DNA of 64,000 nucleotides from Pseudomonas trivialis (GTDB lineage: Bacteria > Pseudomonadota > Gammaproteobacteria > Pseudomonadales > Pseudomonadaceae). The number at the start of each line of letters is the position of its first letter. Position 1 is the stretch's first letter. The notes beneath the pieces were generated by a model. The model saw only the letters and a program-made list of their open reading frames with translations, searched no databases and was not told the origin of the DNA. Positions 1-8,084 of this stretch are shown here, piece by piece. The translations under genes were made by a program, and so were the position numbers. Location of the stretch: the NCBI RefSeq assembly GCF_001439805.1, contig NZ_JYLK01000012.1, positions 124,001-188,000 of the forward strand, in the 5' to 3' direction.

Positions 1-388
1 TCGCCGCCTGAACCCGCGACAGCAGGTGATCGACGCCCAGGTTGTTAAAGCCCATGCGGTTGATGATCGCCTCGGCTTCCGGCAGGCGGAAAATGCGCGG
101 TTTGGGGTTGCCCGGCTGCGGCCGTGGGGTCACGGTGCCGATTTCGACAAAGCCAAAACCCAACTGGGCAAAGCCATCGATGGCGGCGCCGTTCTTGTCC
201 AGACCGGCTGCCAGCCCGACCGGGTTGGGAAACTCGAGCCCCATCACCGACACCGGCATTTTCGCCGGCGCCTTGCAGACCAGGCCATTGAGCCCCAGAC
301 GGCCGCCGGCACCGATCAGGTCCAGGGACAGATCGTGGGAGGTTTCCGGGGAGAGTTTGAACAACAGCTGGCGGGCCAGGTTATACAT
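1..388 (-). CDS. pyrD: Dihydroorotate dehydrogenase (quinone), N-terminal part, cut by window edge
   Basis: Class 2 dihydroorotate dehydrogenase oxidises dihydroorotate to orotate at the inner membrane and passes electrons to quinone, in pyrimidine synthesis. The 129 visible residues begin MYNLARQLLFKLSPE, the membrane-associating N-terminal helix of class 2 enzymes. They continue with the FMN-binding segment GLAAGLDKNG, then EIGTVTPRPQPGNPKPR and INRMGFNN. The C-terminal two thirds lie outside the window. The start is the ATG at 388. No unusual residue was seen. The identification is firm from the motif order. Confidence 0.96.
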   Translation of the reverse strand, partial: MYNLARQLLFKLSPETSHDLSLDLIGAGGRLGLNGLVCKAPAKMPVSVMGLEFPNPVGLAAGLDKNGAAIDGFAQLGFGFVEIGTVTPRPQPGNPKPRIFRLPEAEAIINRMGFNNLGVDHLLSRVQAA

Positions 389-426
389 GGGCGGGCTAGA
401 CTCGGATGGCGGCGAAAGGTGGCGCG

Positions 427-432
427 ATTATA
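427..432 (-). promoter_or_regulatory. Candidate -10 box upstream of pyrD
   Basis: The minus strand reads TATAAT here, about 40 bases before the pyrD ATG. I see no convincing -35 hexamer at 17 bases, so this is only a candidate. Confidence 0.3.
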
Positions 433-473
433 GCCGGGGTAACCGCCCGCGTGCGAGGCGTGCCGCCCAATCG

Positions 474-935
474 TCAGTGACGCAGTGCGACCAGCGCCTC
501 ATACTGGGCCCAGATTTTTTGCGCATATTGCTCGCGCAATGCATCACGCTCCGGACCCGACCCAGGTCCCGCGTTGTAGGAACCCACGGCCGTCCAGTTG
601 TAACCGAACCGCTGGATAAATTCGGCGAGGATCGAAGCGCCCACTTCCACCGACAAACAGGGCTCGCTTAGCAACCGTTCTTCGGTAATGCCCTGTTTGA
701 GCAAGCGCGGCAGGTGCATGCTGTTGATCTGCATCAAGCCGATATCGCGGCTGCCATCGCTGTTAGCCTTGTTCATCGCGTTCGCGCGGTATCCCGACTC
801 CACGGCCGCGATGGCCTGCAGCAGTTCCGGTTCAATGTCGTAGCGACCGGCCACGTCTTCCCAGCAATCGGCCCAGGCCGGGCTGCTGACCAGCACCGCA
901 CTCAACACGACGCTGCTGGTCATGCGTTTAATCAT
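474..935 (-). CDS. Lytic transglycosylase, IagB/IpgF type
   Basis: A 153-residue secreted protein with a signal peptide (MIKRMTSSVVLSAVLVSSPAWA) followed by a single SLT (lysozyme-like) domain. The catalytic-glutamate region AIAAVESGYRANA, the DIGLMQIN motif and the YNAGPGS motif are all intact. Small transglycosylases of this family open peptidoglycan for type III secretion machines or pili. The ATG at 935 was chosen because CAGGTG precedes it. The gene overlaps the end of the winged-helix gene by 8 bases, so the two are translationally coupled. Placement with a HilA-like regulator and a secretin points to a type III origin rather than housekeeping wall turnover. Confidence 0.85.
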   Translation of the reverse strand: MIKRMTSSVVLSAVLVSSPAWADCWEDVAGRYDIEPELLQAIAAVESGYRANAMNKANSDGSRDIGLMQINSMHLPRLLKQGITEERLLSEPCLSVEVGASILAEFIQRFGYNWTAVGSYNAGPGSGPERDALREQYAQKIWAQYEALVALRH

Positions 936-1323
936 GCTGCACCTGGCCACAGGCCGAGCAGAGACGCTGCTCGCGCGCGCCTTCCCACAGCGGCCTGCGC
1001 TGGACGTTCACAGGACACGTGAAACGATAGCCTTTGCCATAAATCGTCTTGATAAAGCCCTTGTCGGTCTTCAAGTGTTTGCGCAGCGCATAAATGCAGC
1101 GGGTCAGCGACTCCTCGGACACCTCTCTACGGGGCCAGGCCGACTCCAGCAAATGGTCCTTGGTCATCAACGCACCGCCGGATGCCAGCAGCAATCGCAG
1201 CACATGCCACTCTTTGGGCGGCAATTGAAGGTCCACATTCTGCCCGGTCAACCGGCCATAGCCATGCAAGGTCCACCCCGCAAACACCCATGAGGTTGTC
1301 AGCTCATCATTTGCGATGGCCAT
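928..1323 (-). CDS. HilA-like winged-helix (OmpR/ToxR-type) DNA-binding protein
   Basis: A 131-residue protein that is essentially one Trans_reg_C winged-helix domain: LQLPPKEWHVLRLLLASGG, then the recognition-helix region SEESLTRCIYALRKHL and the wing IKTIYGKGYRF. There is no receiver domain and no C-terminal TPR region, unlike full-length HilA (over 500 residues). The tail after the wing contains LCSACGQ, an unusual CxxC. The ATG at 1323 is preferred because GAGG lies 5 bases upstream; an upstream ATG at 1341 is the alternative. It is followed by a lytic transglycosylase and preceded by an InvG-type secretin, so a type III secretion regulator, perhaps a truncated one, is the best inference. 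Confidence 0.72.
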   Translation of the reverse strand: MAIANDELTTSWVFAGWTLHGYGRLTGQNVDLQLPPKEWHVLRLLLASGGALMTKDHLLESAWPRREVSEESLTRCIYALRKHLKTDKGFIKTIYGKGYRFTCPVNVQRRPLWEGAREQRLCSACGQVQHD

Positions 1324-1489
1324 GGGCACCTCGGTATCCATTTACTGACATTGAATTTCTTGCTTCCTGAATCCACCGATACGGCAACAGCAGGACTATA
1401 AAAACCTGATCGCCGAACGGAGCTAGGAAACTGCCTATGCACTTGAGGATTTCGAGAGTCACTACGTAGGACTTTTCGCCAAGCAGAGG

Positions 1490-2926
1490 TCACTCAATGG
1501 CCTCGGGGCCTGCGCGCATAAAGGCACGCTGCACCCGCTCGTATTGAGCCTCAGTCAGTGGCGGCGGTCCTACGGTGCCTGCCAGCAGCTTCGGCTCGCC
1601 ACCCACCGCGCGCGCCTGGATCACGAACAGGCGCACCTGGGCACCACGAACGCGGCGCGCGCCTTCGTCATCGCGGCGAAAAGTCCCAAGCCACAGGCGC
1701 CGGCCCTGAGGCACCCGCACCACCGTGCTGATCGCGATGCGGCCCACCGCCGCTGCCGAACCTGGCGTGAGCTTGCCGGCCATGGGCCGCCCATCTTCCA
1801 GGTTCAGTTGCATTTCGATCTGGCTCGCATCGGCAAAACGCGGCAGCACACTGGCTTCGGTGCGATAGCGCACCGGCTGCCACTGAGCGTCGTCTTGCGC
1901 GGATTTGGGCAGGTAAAACGTGTGGGCGTCATGGAACACCGCCGGGACGTTTTCCTGGGTAAGGATCACTGGAAACGCCACCACCCTGGCCTTGCGACGA
2001 CGCTCCAGCGCGGCCAGTTGTGCCATCAGGCGGTTGTCCTCCAGAGGAGTCAGCACCTGCGTCACTGAAGGCGGGTCGTTGCCCTCTGCGGACCAGGCCA
2101 TCCCCAGTTTTTCCAGTTCAGTACGGTCCACATCAACCTGCCACAAAGCCACCTCAATCGGCCGCCTGGGCGTGTCGAGTTGCGCCACCAGTGCCTCAAT
2201 CACTTTCACCTGAGCCGGCTTGCCCTTGATCAGCAGGCTGTTGGAGTCGGGATAGGCGAGCACCAGCAGGCTCTTGTCGGCCATCAGATCGCGCGCACCT
2301 TGCTTGCGCTCGGCGGCCAGTACGGTCTCGATCATCGAGGCCATGCCGGGAACATTGACCTGCTCATCGCCCAGGGCGTATTGACGATCGGCCACATGGG
2401 TATTGAACACCTGCACCACGCCAAATGCCTGATCGCCGACTTGCACCTGGGTACGCTGACGATCCATCAGTTGCGCCAGGTGCAGCACCTGATCCACGTA
2501 GTTGGGCGGGCCGGACACATAAAAGGTGCGCCCGGCGCTTTCGCGCAGGGGAAAGCGTGATTCATCCAACCCCGAGCGGCGCATGAACTCACGCAGCCGG
2601 TCGACCGATATATATCGCAACGTCACTGCCGAGCTTTTCGCTTCGTTGGCGTCATACACACGCAGCACCTGGCCGTCGCTGTACCAGATCAGGCCATGCT
2701 GCTCGGCCAGGGCCTGCAAGGTGTGCTGCGTTGCGTTGAGGTCGAATACCCCCGAAACGCGCCTGCGCGAGACGTCGCGGCTGACCACCACGGGCAACCC
2801 CAGCGGCACTGACAATGCGCTGAAGACGGTATGCAGGCTTTCATCCTGCGCCCGATACGCCTCGGCCGAGACGAACGTGCTTGTGCACAGCACGGCCAGA
2901 CACAGCAACCAGCGCAAGCGGGTCAT
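1490..2926 (-). CDS. sctC: InvG/EscC-type type III secretion secretin, degenerate
   Basis: About 478 residues with signal peptide MTRLRWLLCLAVLCTSTFVSA, then N0 (DESLHTVFSALSVPLGLPVVVS), N1 (TLRYISVDRLREFMRRSG) and N3 (NSLLIKGKPAQVKVIEALVAQLD) domains, and an InvG-like secretin core (RARVVAFPVILTQENVPAVFHD-type segment, SVLPRFADASQIEMQLNLEDG, STVVRVPQGRRLWLG). After LGTFRRDDEG the sequence jumps to VRLFVIQAR. The hallmark secretin motif (VPxLGxIPxxGxLF), expected between these points, is missing. Start choice is uncertain: the ATG at 2926 fits the signal peptide, while a GTG at 2947 has AGGA upstream and an ATG at 2977 is also possible. No other export-apparatus genes are visible. Confidence 0.8.
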   Translation of the reverse strand: MTRLRWLLCLAVLCTSTFVSAEAYRAQDESLHTVFSALSVPLGLPVVVSRDVSRRRVSGVFDLNATQHTLQALAEQHGLIWYSDGQVLRVYDANEAKSSAVTLRYISVDRLREFMRRSGLDESRFPLRESAGRTFYVSGPPNYVDQVLHLAQLMDRQRTQVQVGDQAFGVVQVFNTHVADRQYALGDEQVNVPGMASMIETVLAAERKQGARDLMADKSLLVLAYPDSNSLLIKGKPAQVKVIEALVAQLDTPRRPIEVALWQVDVDRTELEKLGMAWSAEGNDPPSVTQVLTPLEDNRLMAQLAALERRRKARVVAFPVILTQENVPAVFHDAHTFYLPKSAQDDAQWQPVRYRTEASVLPRFADASQIEMQLNLEDGRPMAGKLTPGSAAAVGRIAISTVVRVPQGRRLWLGTFRRDDEGARRVRGAQVRLFVIQARAVGGEPKLLAGTVGPPPLTEAQYERVQRAFMRAGPEAIE

Positions 2927-3041
2927 GACAGGGGAATCGATCGTCACGTTGGAAGTTCCTCGCAAAGAGGCGGCCATACTGAAAGCCGGCCGGGTTTCAA
3001 TCTTGATGAAAAGCTGACGGTCTGCCGCGCCTGCGGGGCCG

Positions 3042-3057
3042 TGGCATGTGCCTTGCT
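3042..3057 (+). promoter_or_regulatory. Sigma-54 promoter for nasST
   Basis: The sequence is TGGCATGTGCCTTGCT. It has GG at 3043-3044 and GC at 3055-3056 with exactly ten bases between, the -24/-12 geometry of RpoN promoters. The predicted transcript starts near 3068, about 30 bases before nasS. NtrC control is inferred from the nitrogen-assimilation context. Confidence 0.75.
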
Positions 3058-3098
3058 AAGCCTTGCTCACTGGTTTTTTGATTGAAAAGGCGGCATTG

Positions 3099-4325
3099 AT
3101 GAACGATTCGGCAGGCAGCGGCCCGGCCAGAGATCCACTGGCCTGGGTCCACGGCAGTGACGCCCCGGAAAAGAGCAGCCTCGATCTCGGATTCATGGCC
3201 CTGAGCGATTGCGCCTCGCTGGTGGTCGCAGCCACCCAGGGCTTTGCCCAACCCTACGGCTTGACCCTGAACCTCAAGCGCCAGTCATCCTGGGCCAACC
3301 TGCGCGACAGGCTGGTCAGCGGTGAACTGGATGCCGCCCACAGCCTGTATGGGCTGATCTACGCGGTGCACCTGGGCATCGGCGGCGTGGCGCCCACCGA
3401 CATGGCGGTGTTGATGGGCCTGAACCAGAACGGCCAGAGCATCAATCTGTCCCACGGCCTGCAGGCACAGGGGGTGACCACTCCTGAGGCACTGGACCAC
3501 CACGTGCACCAAAGCCGCACAAAACTGACCTTCGCCCAGACGTTCCCCACCGGCACCCACGCCATGTGGCTGTATTACTGGCTCGCAAGCCAGGGCATTC
3601 ACCCCTTGCAGGATGTCGACAGCGTGGTGGTGCCGCCGCCGCAGATGGTTGCGCACCTGCAGGCGGGGCGCATCGACGGTTTCTGTGCCGGCGAACCCTG
3701 GGCTGCAAGCGCGGTGAAGCACAATCAGGGCTTCACCCTGGCGACCAGCCAGACGATCTGGCCGAACCACCCGGAAAAAGTGCTGGGCTGCACCCAGGCG
3801 TTCGTCGATCAATACCCCAACACCGCGCGCGTACTGGTGATGGCGGTGCTCGAAGCCAGCCGTTTTATCGAACAGAGCCACGAAAACCGCCGTTCCACCG
3901 CGCAACTGCTCAGCGCCCGCGAGTACCTTGATGCCCCACTCGACTGCATCGAGCCGCGCCTGTTGGGCCACTATGACGACGGCCTGGGCAACCAGTGGCA
4001 GGACCCTCATGCCCTGCGATTTTTCGCCAATGGCGAGGTCAACCTGCCCTACCTCTGCGACGGCATGTGGTTCATGACCCAGTTCCGCCGCTGGGGTCTG
4101 TTGCGTGAAGACCCGGACTACCTTCAGGTTGCCCGCCAGGTGCAGCAACTGGACCTGTATCGCCAGGCCGCCGCCGCCGTTCACGTGTCGGCAAGCCACG
4201 AGGACACACGCAGCAGCCAGTTGATCGACGGCAAAATCTGGGACGGCTCCGACCCCGCCGCCTACGCCCGCAGTTTCCGTCTGCACGCCCTGGCGGATCA
4301 CCCCAACCGCCAGGCCCGGCGCTGA
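3099..4325 (+). CDS. nasS: Nitrate/nitrite sensor NasS (NrtA-like)
   Basis: A 408-residue protein of the CmpA/NrtA periplasmic-binding fold without an export signal, as expected for the cytoplasmic sensor NasS. Recognisable segments are LGFMALSDCASLVVAATQGF, the DGFCAGEPWAASAV ligand-pocket motif and the C-terminal IDGKIWDGSDPAAYARSF. In studied systems NasS holds the RNA-binding antiterminator NasT inactive until nitrate or nitrite binds. The ATG at 3099 is preceded by AAAAGG at 3085-3090; the upstream in-frame ATG at 3063 has no ribosome binding site. nasT follows 13 bases downstream, and a sigma-54 promoter lies directly upstream. Confidence 0.93.
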   Translation: MNDSAGSGPARDPLAWVHGSDAPEKSSLDLGFMALSDCASLVVAATQGFAQPYGLTLNLKRQSSWANLRDRLVSGELDAAHSLYGLIYAVHLGIGGVAPTDMAVLMGLNQNGQSINLSHGLQAQGVTTPEALDHHVHQSRTKLTFAQTFPTGTHAMWLYYWLASQGIHPLQDVDSVVVPPPQMVAHLQAGRIDGFCAGEPWAASAVKHNQGFTLATSQTIWPNHPEKVLGCTQAFVDQYPNTARVLVMAVLEASRFIEQSHENRRSTAQLLSAREYLDAPLDCIEPRLLGHYDDGLGNQWQDPHALRFFANGEVNLPYLCDGMWFMTQFRRWGLLREDPDYLQVARQVQQLDLYRQAAAAVHVSASHEDTRSSQLIDGKIWDGSDPAAYARSFRLHALADHPNRQARR

Positions 4326-4338
4326 CAGGAGCACCACC

Positions 4339-4914
4339 ATGTTGCGAATCCTGTTGATCAACGACACCCCGCGCAAGGTCGGGCGGCTCAAGGCGGCGCT
4401 GGTCGAGGCCGGCTTCGAGGTGATCGATGAGTCCGGCCTGACCATCGACCTGCCCGCCCGCGTCGAAACGGTACGCCCGGACGTGATCCTGATCGATACC
4501 GAGTCAGCCGGGCGCGATGTCATGGAGCAAGTGGTGCTGGTGACCCGCGACCAGCCGCGGCCGATTGTGATGTTCACCGATGAGCACGACCCGAATGTGA
4601 TGCGCCAGGCGATCAAGTCCGGCGTCAGCGCCTATATCGTCGAAGGCATCCAGGCCCAGCGCCTGCAACCGATCCTTGATGTGGCCATGGCCCGCTTCGA
4701 AAGCGACCAGGCCCTGCGCGCCCAGTTGCAGGCCCGCGACCAGCAGTTGGCCGAGCGCAAGCGCATCGAACTGGCCAAGGGCATGCTGATGAAAATGAAA
4801 AGCTGCAACGAGGAAGAGGCCTACACCCTGATGCGCCGCCAGGCCATGAGCCGCCAGCAGAAACTGATCCAGGTGGCCGAGCAGATTATTGCCATGAGTG
4901 AATTGCTGGGCTGA
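4339..4914 (+). CDS. nasT: ANTAR response regulator / transcription antiterminator NasT
   Basis: A 191-residue protein with an N-terminal receiver-like domain (MLRILLINDTPRKVGRLKAAL, RPDVILIDTESAG) and a C-terminal ANTAR RNA-binding domain from about residue 135 (RIELAKGMLMKMKSCNEEEAYTLMRR with the three-helix pattern to AEQII). ANTAR proteins bind paired hexaloop RNA hairpins and prevent termination. Two such leaders are present in this window, upstream of nasA (5017) and nirB (8133). The start has the ribosome binding site CAGGAG. NasT is released by NasS when nitrate or nitrite is present; this is known for the family, not shown here. Confidence 0.95.
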   Translation: MLRILLINDTPRKVGRLKAALVEAGFEVIDESGLTIDLPARVETVRPDVILIDTESAGRDVMEQVVLVTRDQPRPIVMFTDEHDPNVMRQAIKSGVSAYIVEGIQAQRLQPILDVAMARFESDQALRAQLQARDQQLAERKRIELAKGMLMKMKSCNEEEAYTLMRRQAMSRQQKLIQVAEQIIAMSELLG

Positions 4915-4986
4915 CGGTGGCAAGCCTTGTGATGGGCAGACTGGTTTTGATTGTGGTTGGGGGCTTGTTCTTCACAAGTTTAGTGT

Positions 4987-5002
4987 TGGCGCAGGACTTG
5001 CT
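4987..5002 (+). promoter_or_regulatory. Sigma-54 promoter for nasA
   Basis: TGGCGCAGGACTTGCT has GG at 4988-4989 and GC at 5000-5001 with ten bases between. The start site would be near 5013, only a few bases before the first ANTAR hairpin at 5017. That close fit supports both calls. Confidence 0.75.
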
Positions 5003-5016
5003 AAGCATTCATCACA

Positions 5017-5100
5017 GGTAGCCAACGGCGGTTGCCCTTCCACGACAAAGACGTCGCACATCCGGTTTGCTTTCGCGAACCCGATGGCGGCGTTTTTTTT
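5017..5100 (+). promoter_or_regulatory. ANTAR antiterminator leader of nasA with overlapping terminator
   Basis: Two hairpins with six-base loops, each carrying the ANTAR-specific A at loop position 1 and G at position 4. P1 is 5017-5036 (stem GGTAGCC/GGTTGCC, loop AACGGC). P2 is 5043-5056 (stem CGAC/GTCG, loop AAAGAC). A terminator follows: upper stem 5059-5070 with 5075-5086, lower stem 5052-5057 with 5087-5092, then eight T at 5093-5100. The lower stem uses the 3' arm of P2 (5053-5056), so P2 and the terminator cannot both form. NasT binding to P1-P2 would therefore favour read-through into nasA when nitrate is present. Confidence 0.85.
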
Positions 5101-5143
5101 CGTTTTGGCCTTCTGACAAGACCCCCAACCGTTGAGGTGCGTG

Positions 5144-6355
5144 ATGAAATCAAGCTTCTGGAAATCCGGGCACACCCCGACCCTGTTTGCCGCGTTCCTG
5201 TATTTCGACCTGAGTTTCATGGTCTGGTACCTGCTGGGCCCGCTGGCGGTGCAGATTGCCGCCGACCTGCACCTGACCACCCAACAGCGTGGCCTGGTAG
5301 TGGCAACGCCGATCCTGGCGGGCGCGGTGCTGCGCTTTCTGATGGGCATGCTGGCCGACAAGCTGTCGCCCAAGACCGCCGGGCTGATTGGCCAGGTGAT
5401 CGTGATCGTCGCGTTGTTCGGCGCCTGGAAACTGGGCATTCATAGTTATGAGCAAGCCCTGCTGCTGGGCTTGTTCCTCGGCATGGCCGGCGCCTCCTTT
5501 GCCGTCGCCCTGCCCCTGGCCTCGCAGTGGTACCCCGCTGAACATCAGGGCAAGGCCATGGGCATCGCCGGAGCGGGCAACTCCGGCACGGTGTTCGCCG
5601 CGTTACTCGCGCCGGTGCTGGCCGCCGCGTTTGGCTGGAGCAATGTCTTCGGTTTTGCGCTGATTCCGTTGGTGCTCACGCTGATCGTGTTCGCCTGGCT
5701 GGCGCGCAACGCCCCGCAGCGCCCGAAAGCCAAAGCCATGGCCGACTACTTCAAGGCCCTGGGCGACCGTGACAGCTGGTGGTTCATGTTTTTCTACAGC
5801 GTGACCTTCGGCGGTTTCATCGGCCTGGCCAGCGCCCTGCCCGGCTACTTCAACGACCAGTACGCGCTGAGCCCGGTGACCGCCGGCTACTACACCGCCG
5901 CCTGCGTGTTCGGCGGCAGCCTGATGCGTCCGTTGGGCGGCGCGCTGGCGGATCGTTTCGGCGGCATCCGCACGCTGCTGGGCATGTACGGCGTGGCGGC
6001 AATATGCATAGCGGCGGTGGGCTTCAACCTGCCTAGTTCCTACGCCGCCTTGGCACTGTTCGTGTGCACCATGCTCGGGCTGGGTGCGGGCAACGGTGCA
6101 GTCTTCCAACTGGTGCCCCAGCGTTTTCGCAGCGAAATCGGCGTGATGACCGGCCTGATCGGCATGGCCGGCGGCATCGGTGGTTTCGCCCTCGCCGCCG
6201 GCATGGGCGCGATCAAGCAAAGCACCGGCAGTTATCAACTGGCCCTGTGGCTGTTCGCCAGCCTCGGCGTGCTGGCCTGGTTCGGTCTCTACGGCGTGAA
6301 ACGCCGCTGGAGAACCACCTGGGGTTCGGCTGCCGTGACCGCTGCGCGCGTCTGA
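5144..6355 (+). CDS. nasA: MFS nitrate/nitrite transporter NasA (NNP family)
   Basis: A 403-residue, twelve-helix inner-membrane transporter of the nitrate/nitrite porter family, which imports nitrate for assimilation. The nitrate-signature segment GIAGAGNSGT is at residues 140-149, and a second glycine-rich segment (GLGAGNGAVFQLVPQRF) occurs near residue 315. The start at 5144 has GAGG at 5134-5137; an upstream TTG at 5132 is less likely. The stop overlaps the start of the kinase/phosphatase gene (ATGA), so the two are co-translated. Expression is set by the sigma-54 promoter and ANTAR leader immediately upstream. Confidence 0.94.
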   Translation: MKSSFWKSGHTPTLFAAFLYFDLSFMVWYLLGPLAVQIAADLHLTTQQRGLVVATPILAGAVLRFLMGMLADKLSPKTAGLIGQVIVIVALFGAWKLGIHSYEQALLLGLFLGMAGASFAVALPLASQWYPAEHQGKAMGIAGAGNSGTVFAALLAPVLAAAFGWSNVFGFALIPLVLTLIVFAWLARNAPQRPKAKAMADYFKALGDRDSWWFMFFYSVTFGGFIGLASALPGYFNDQYALSPVTAGYYTAACVFGGSLMRPLGGALADRFGGIRTLLGMYGVAAICIAAVGFNLPSSYAALALFVCTMLGLGAGNGAVFQLVPQRFRSEIGVMTGLIGMAGGIGGFALAAGMGAIKQSTGSYQLALWLFASLGVLAWFGLYGVKRRWRTTWGSAAVTAARV

Positions 6356-8025
6356 TGAGCCTGCAACTGAGCGTCGCCCAGGCCAGCGCCATCGGCCCGC
6401 GCAGCGAAAACCAGGACGCGCTGCGCGTGGTCACGCCCAGCGCGCAACTGGCGGCGAGCAAAGGTTACCTGTGCGCCCTCGCCGACGGCGTCAGCCAGTG
6501 TGCAGACGGCGGCCTGGCCGCACGCTCAAGCCTGCAGGCGCTGGCCGTGGACTACTACGCCACACCGCAGACCTGGGGCGTGGCCCAGGCGCTCGAACGG
6601 TTATTGCTCGCGCAGAATCGCTGGCTGCAAGCCAACGGCGGCGGCCAGCCCTTGCTCACCACCCTCAGCGCCCTGGTGTTTCGCGGCCAGCGCTTTACCC
6701 TCGCCCATGTCGGCGATTGCCGCGTGTATCGCTGGCTGGACGGCGAGCTGCAGCGCATCAGCGAAGACCATGTGTGGGAGCAACCGGGCATGCAGCATGT
6801 GCTCAAGCGCGCCCTCGGCCTGGATCAACACTTGGTGCTGGACTTTCTCGACGGCGAACTGCGCGCGGGCGAGTGCTTCCTGCTGCTCAGCGACGGCGTC
6901 TGGGCCACATTGGGCGAGCACAGCATCCGTGCGATCCTGCGCGAGCAAACCGACCTCGACCTGGCCGTCAACACCCTGGTGAGCGCCGCGCACCTGGCCG
7001 GCAGCCAGGACAACGCCAGCGCGCTGCTGGTGCGCATCGACGCCCTCGGCGCCGCCACCCTGGGCGATGCGCTGGTGCAGTTGCAGCAGTGGCCGCTGCC
7101 GCCGCCGCTCAAGCCCGGTCAGGCGTTCGAAGGCTGGCAGGTGGAAAGCGTGGTCGCGCAGAGCCGACAATCGTTGCTGTACCGGGTCCGCGACGCGCAG
7201 CAACAGCCCTGGCTGCTGAAAACCCTGCCGCGCAGCCACGACAATGACACCGATGCGGGCCAGGCCCTGCTGTCGGAGGAATGGTTTCTGCGTCGGGTGG
7301 CCGGGCGCGCGTTCCCGCAGGTCCACCCCGCCAGCGGGCGTCAGCATGTGTATTACGTGATGCGCGAATACCCTGGGCTTACCCTGGCCGAGCTGTTCAA
7401 GCAGCAAGGCCCGTTGCCCCTGGCGCAATGGCAGTCCATCGCCGAGCGTTTGCTGCGCGCGGTCGGCCTGCTGCATCGTCGACAAATCCTGCACCGCGAT
7501 ATCAAGCCGGAAAACCTGCTGCTGGGCGACGATGGTGAACTGCGCGTGCTGGATTTTGGCCTGGCCTACTGCCCGGGCCTCTCCGCAGACCCGATCAACA
7601 CTCTGCCGGGCACGCCGAGCTTTATCGCCCCCGAAGCGTTCAATGGCGAGCGTCCTGCGGCCCAGCAGGATTTGTACAGTGTCGGCATTACGCTGTATTA
7701 CCTGCTGACGGGGCATTATCCCTACGGCGAAATCGAAGCCTTCCAACGCCCCCGCTTCCATCAACCGATCAGCGCCAGCCGCTATCGCCCCGACCTGCCG
7801 GACTGGCTGCCCCTGAGCCTGGAGCGCGCCGTGGCCGCGCAACCGGCGCAGCGTTATGAAACCGCCGAAGAATGGCTGTTGGTGCTGGAGCAAGCCGACC
7901 GCCGCGAACTGAGCGTGCGCCCGCGCCCGCTGCTGGAGCGCGAACCCTTGAAGGTGTGGCGCACATTGGCGCTGCTGTCGCTGCTGCTCAATCTGGTGCT
8001 GCTGTATGGGCTGTTGCACCACTAA
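6355..8025 (+). CDS. Fused PP2C-type protein phosphatase and Ser/Thr protein kinase
   Basis: A 556-residue two-enzyme protein. The N-terminal half is a PP2C/SpoIIE-type phosphatase: RSENQD near the start, CALADGVSQ, AHVGDCRVYR, LLLSDGVW, SQDNASALLVRID. The C-terminal half is a Hanks-type kinase with HRDIKPEN at residues 380-387, DFG at 400-402 and the APE motif (FIAPEAF). It ends with one hydrophobic helix (LALLSLLLNLVLLYGLL), so it is probably membrane-anchored. The ATG at 6355 overlaps the nasA stop. Its place between nasA and nirB suggests it tunes nitrate uptake or reduction by phosphorylation, but the substrate cannot be read from sequence. Confidence 0.92.
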   Translation: MSLQLSVAQASAIGPRSENQDALRVVTPSAQLAASKGYLCALADGVSQCADGGLAARSSLQALAVDYYATPQTWGVAQALERLLLAQNRWLQANGGGQPLLTTLSALVFRGQRFTLAHVGDCRVYRWLDGELQRISEDHVWEQPGMQHVLKRALGLDQHLVLDFLDGELRAGECFLLLSDGVWATLGEHSIRAILREQTDLDLAVNTLVSAAHLAGSQDNASALLVRIDALGAATLGDALVQLQQWPLPPPLKPGQAFEGWQVESVVAQSRQSLLYRVRDAQQQPWLLKTLPRSHDNDTDAGQALLSEEWFLRRVAGRAFPQVHPASGRQHVYYVMREYPGLTLAELFKQQGPLPLAQWQSIAERLLRAVGLLHRRQILHRDIKPENLLLGDDGELRVLDFGLAYCPGLSADPINTLPGTPSFIAPEAFNGERPAAQQDLYSVGITLYYLLTGHYPYGEIEAFQRPRFHQPISASRYRPDLPDWLPLSLERAVAAQPAQRYETAEEWLLVLEQADRRELSVRPRPLLEREPLKVWRTLALLSLLLNLVLLYGLLHH

Positions 8026-8084
8026 CGGGCAAAACGTTTCGGCTGTGGGTTTAAACGCCCAGTAAAACCGGGGTTATGCGGACT

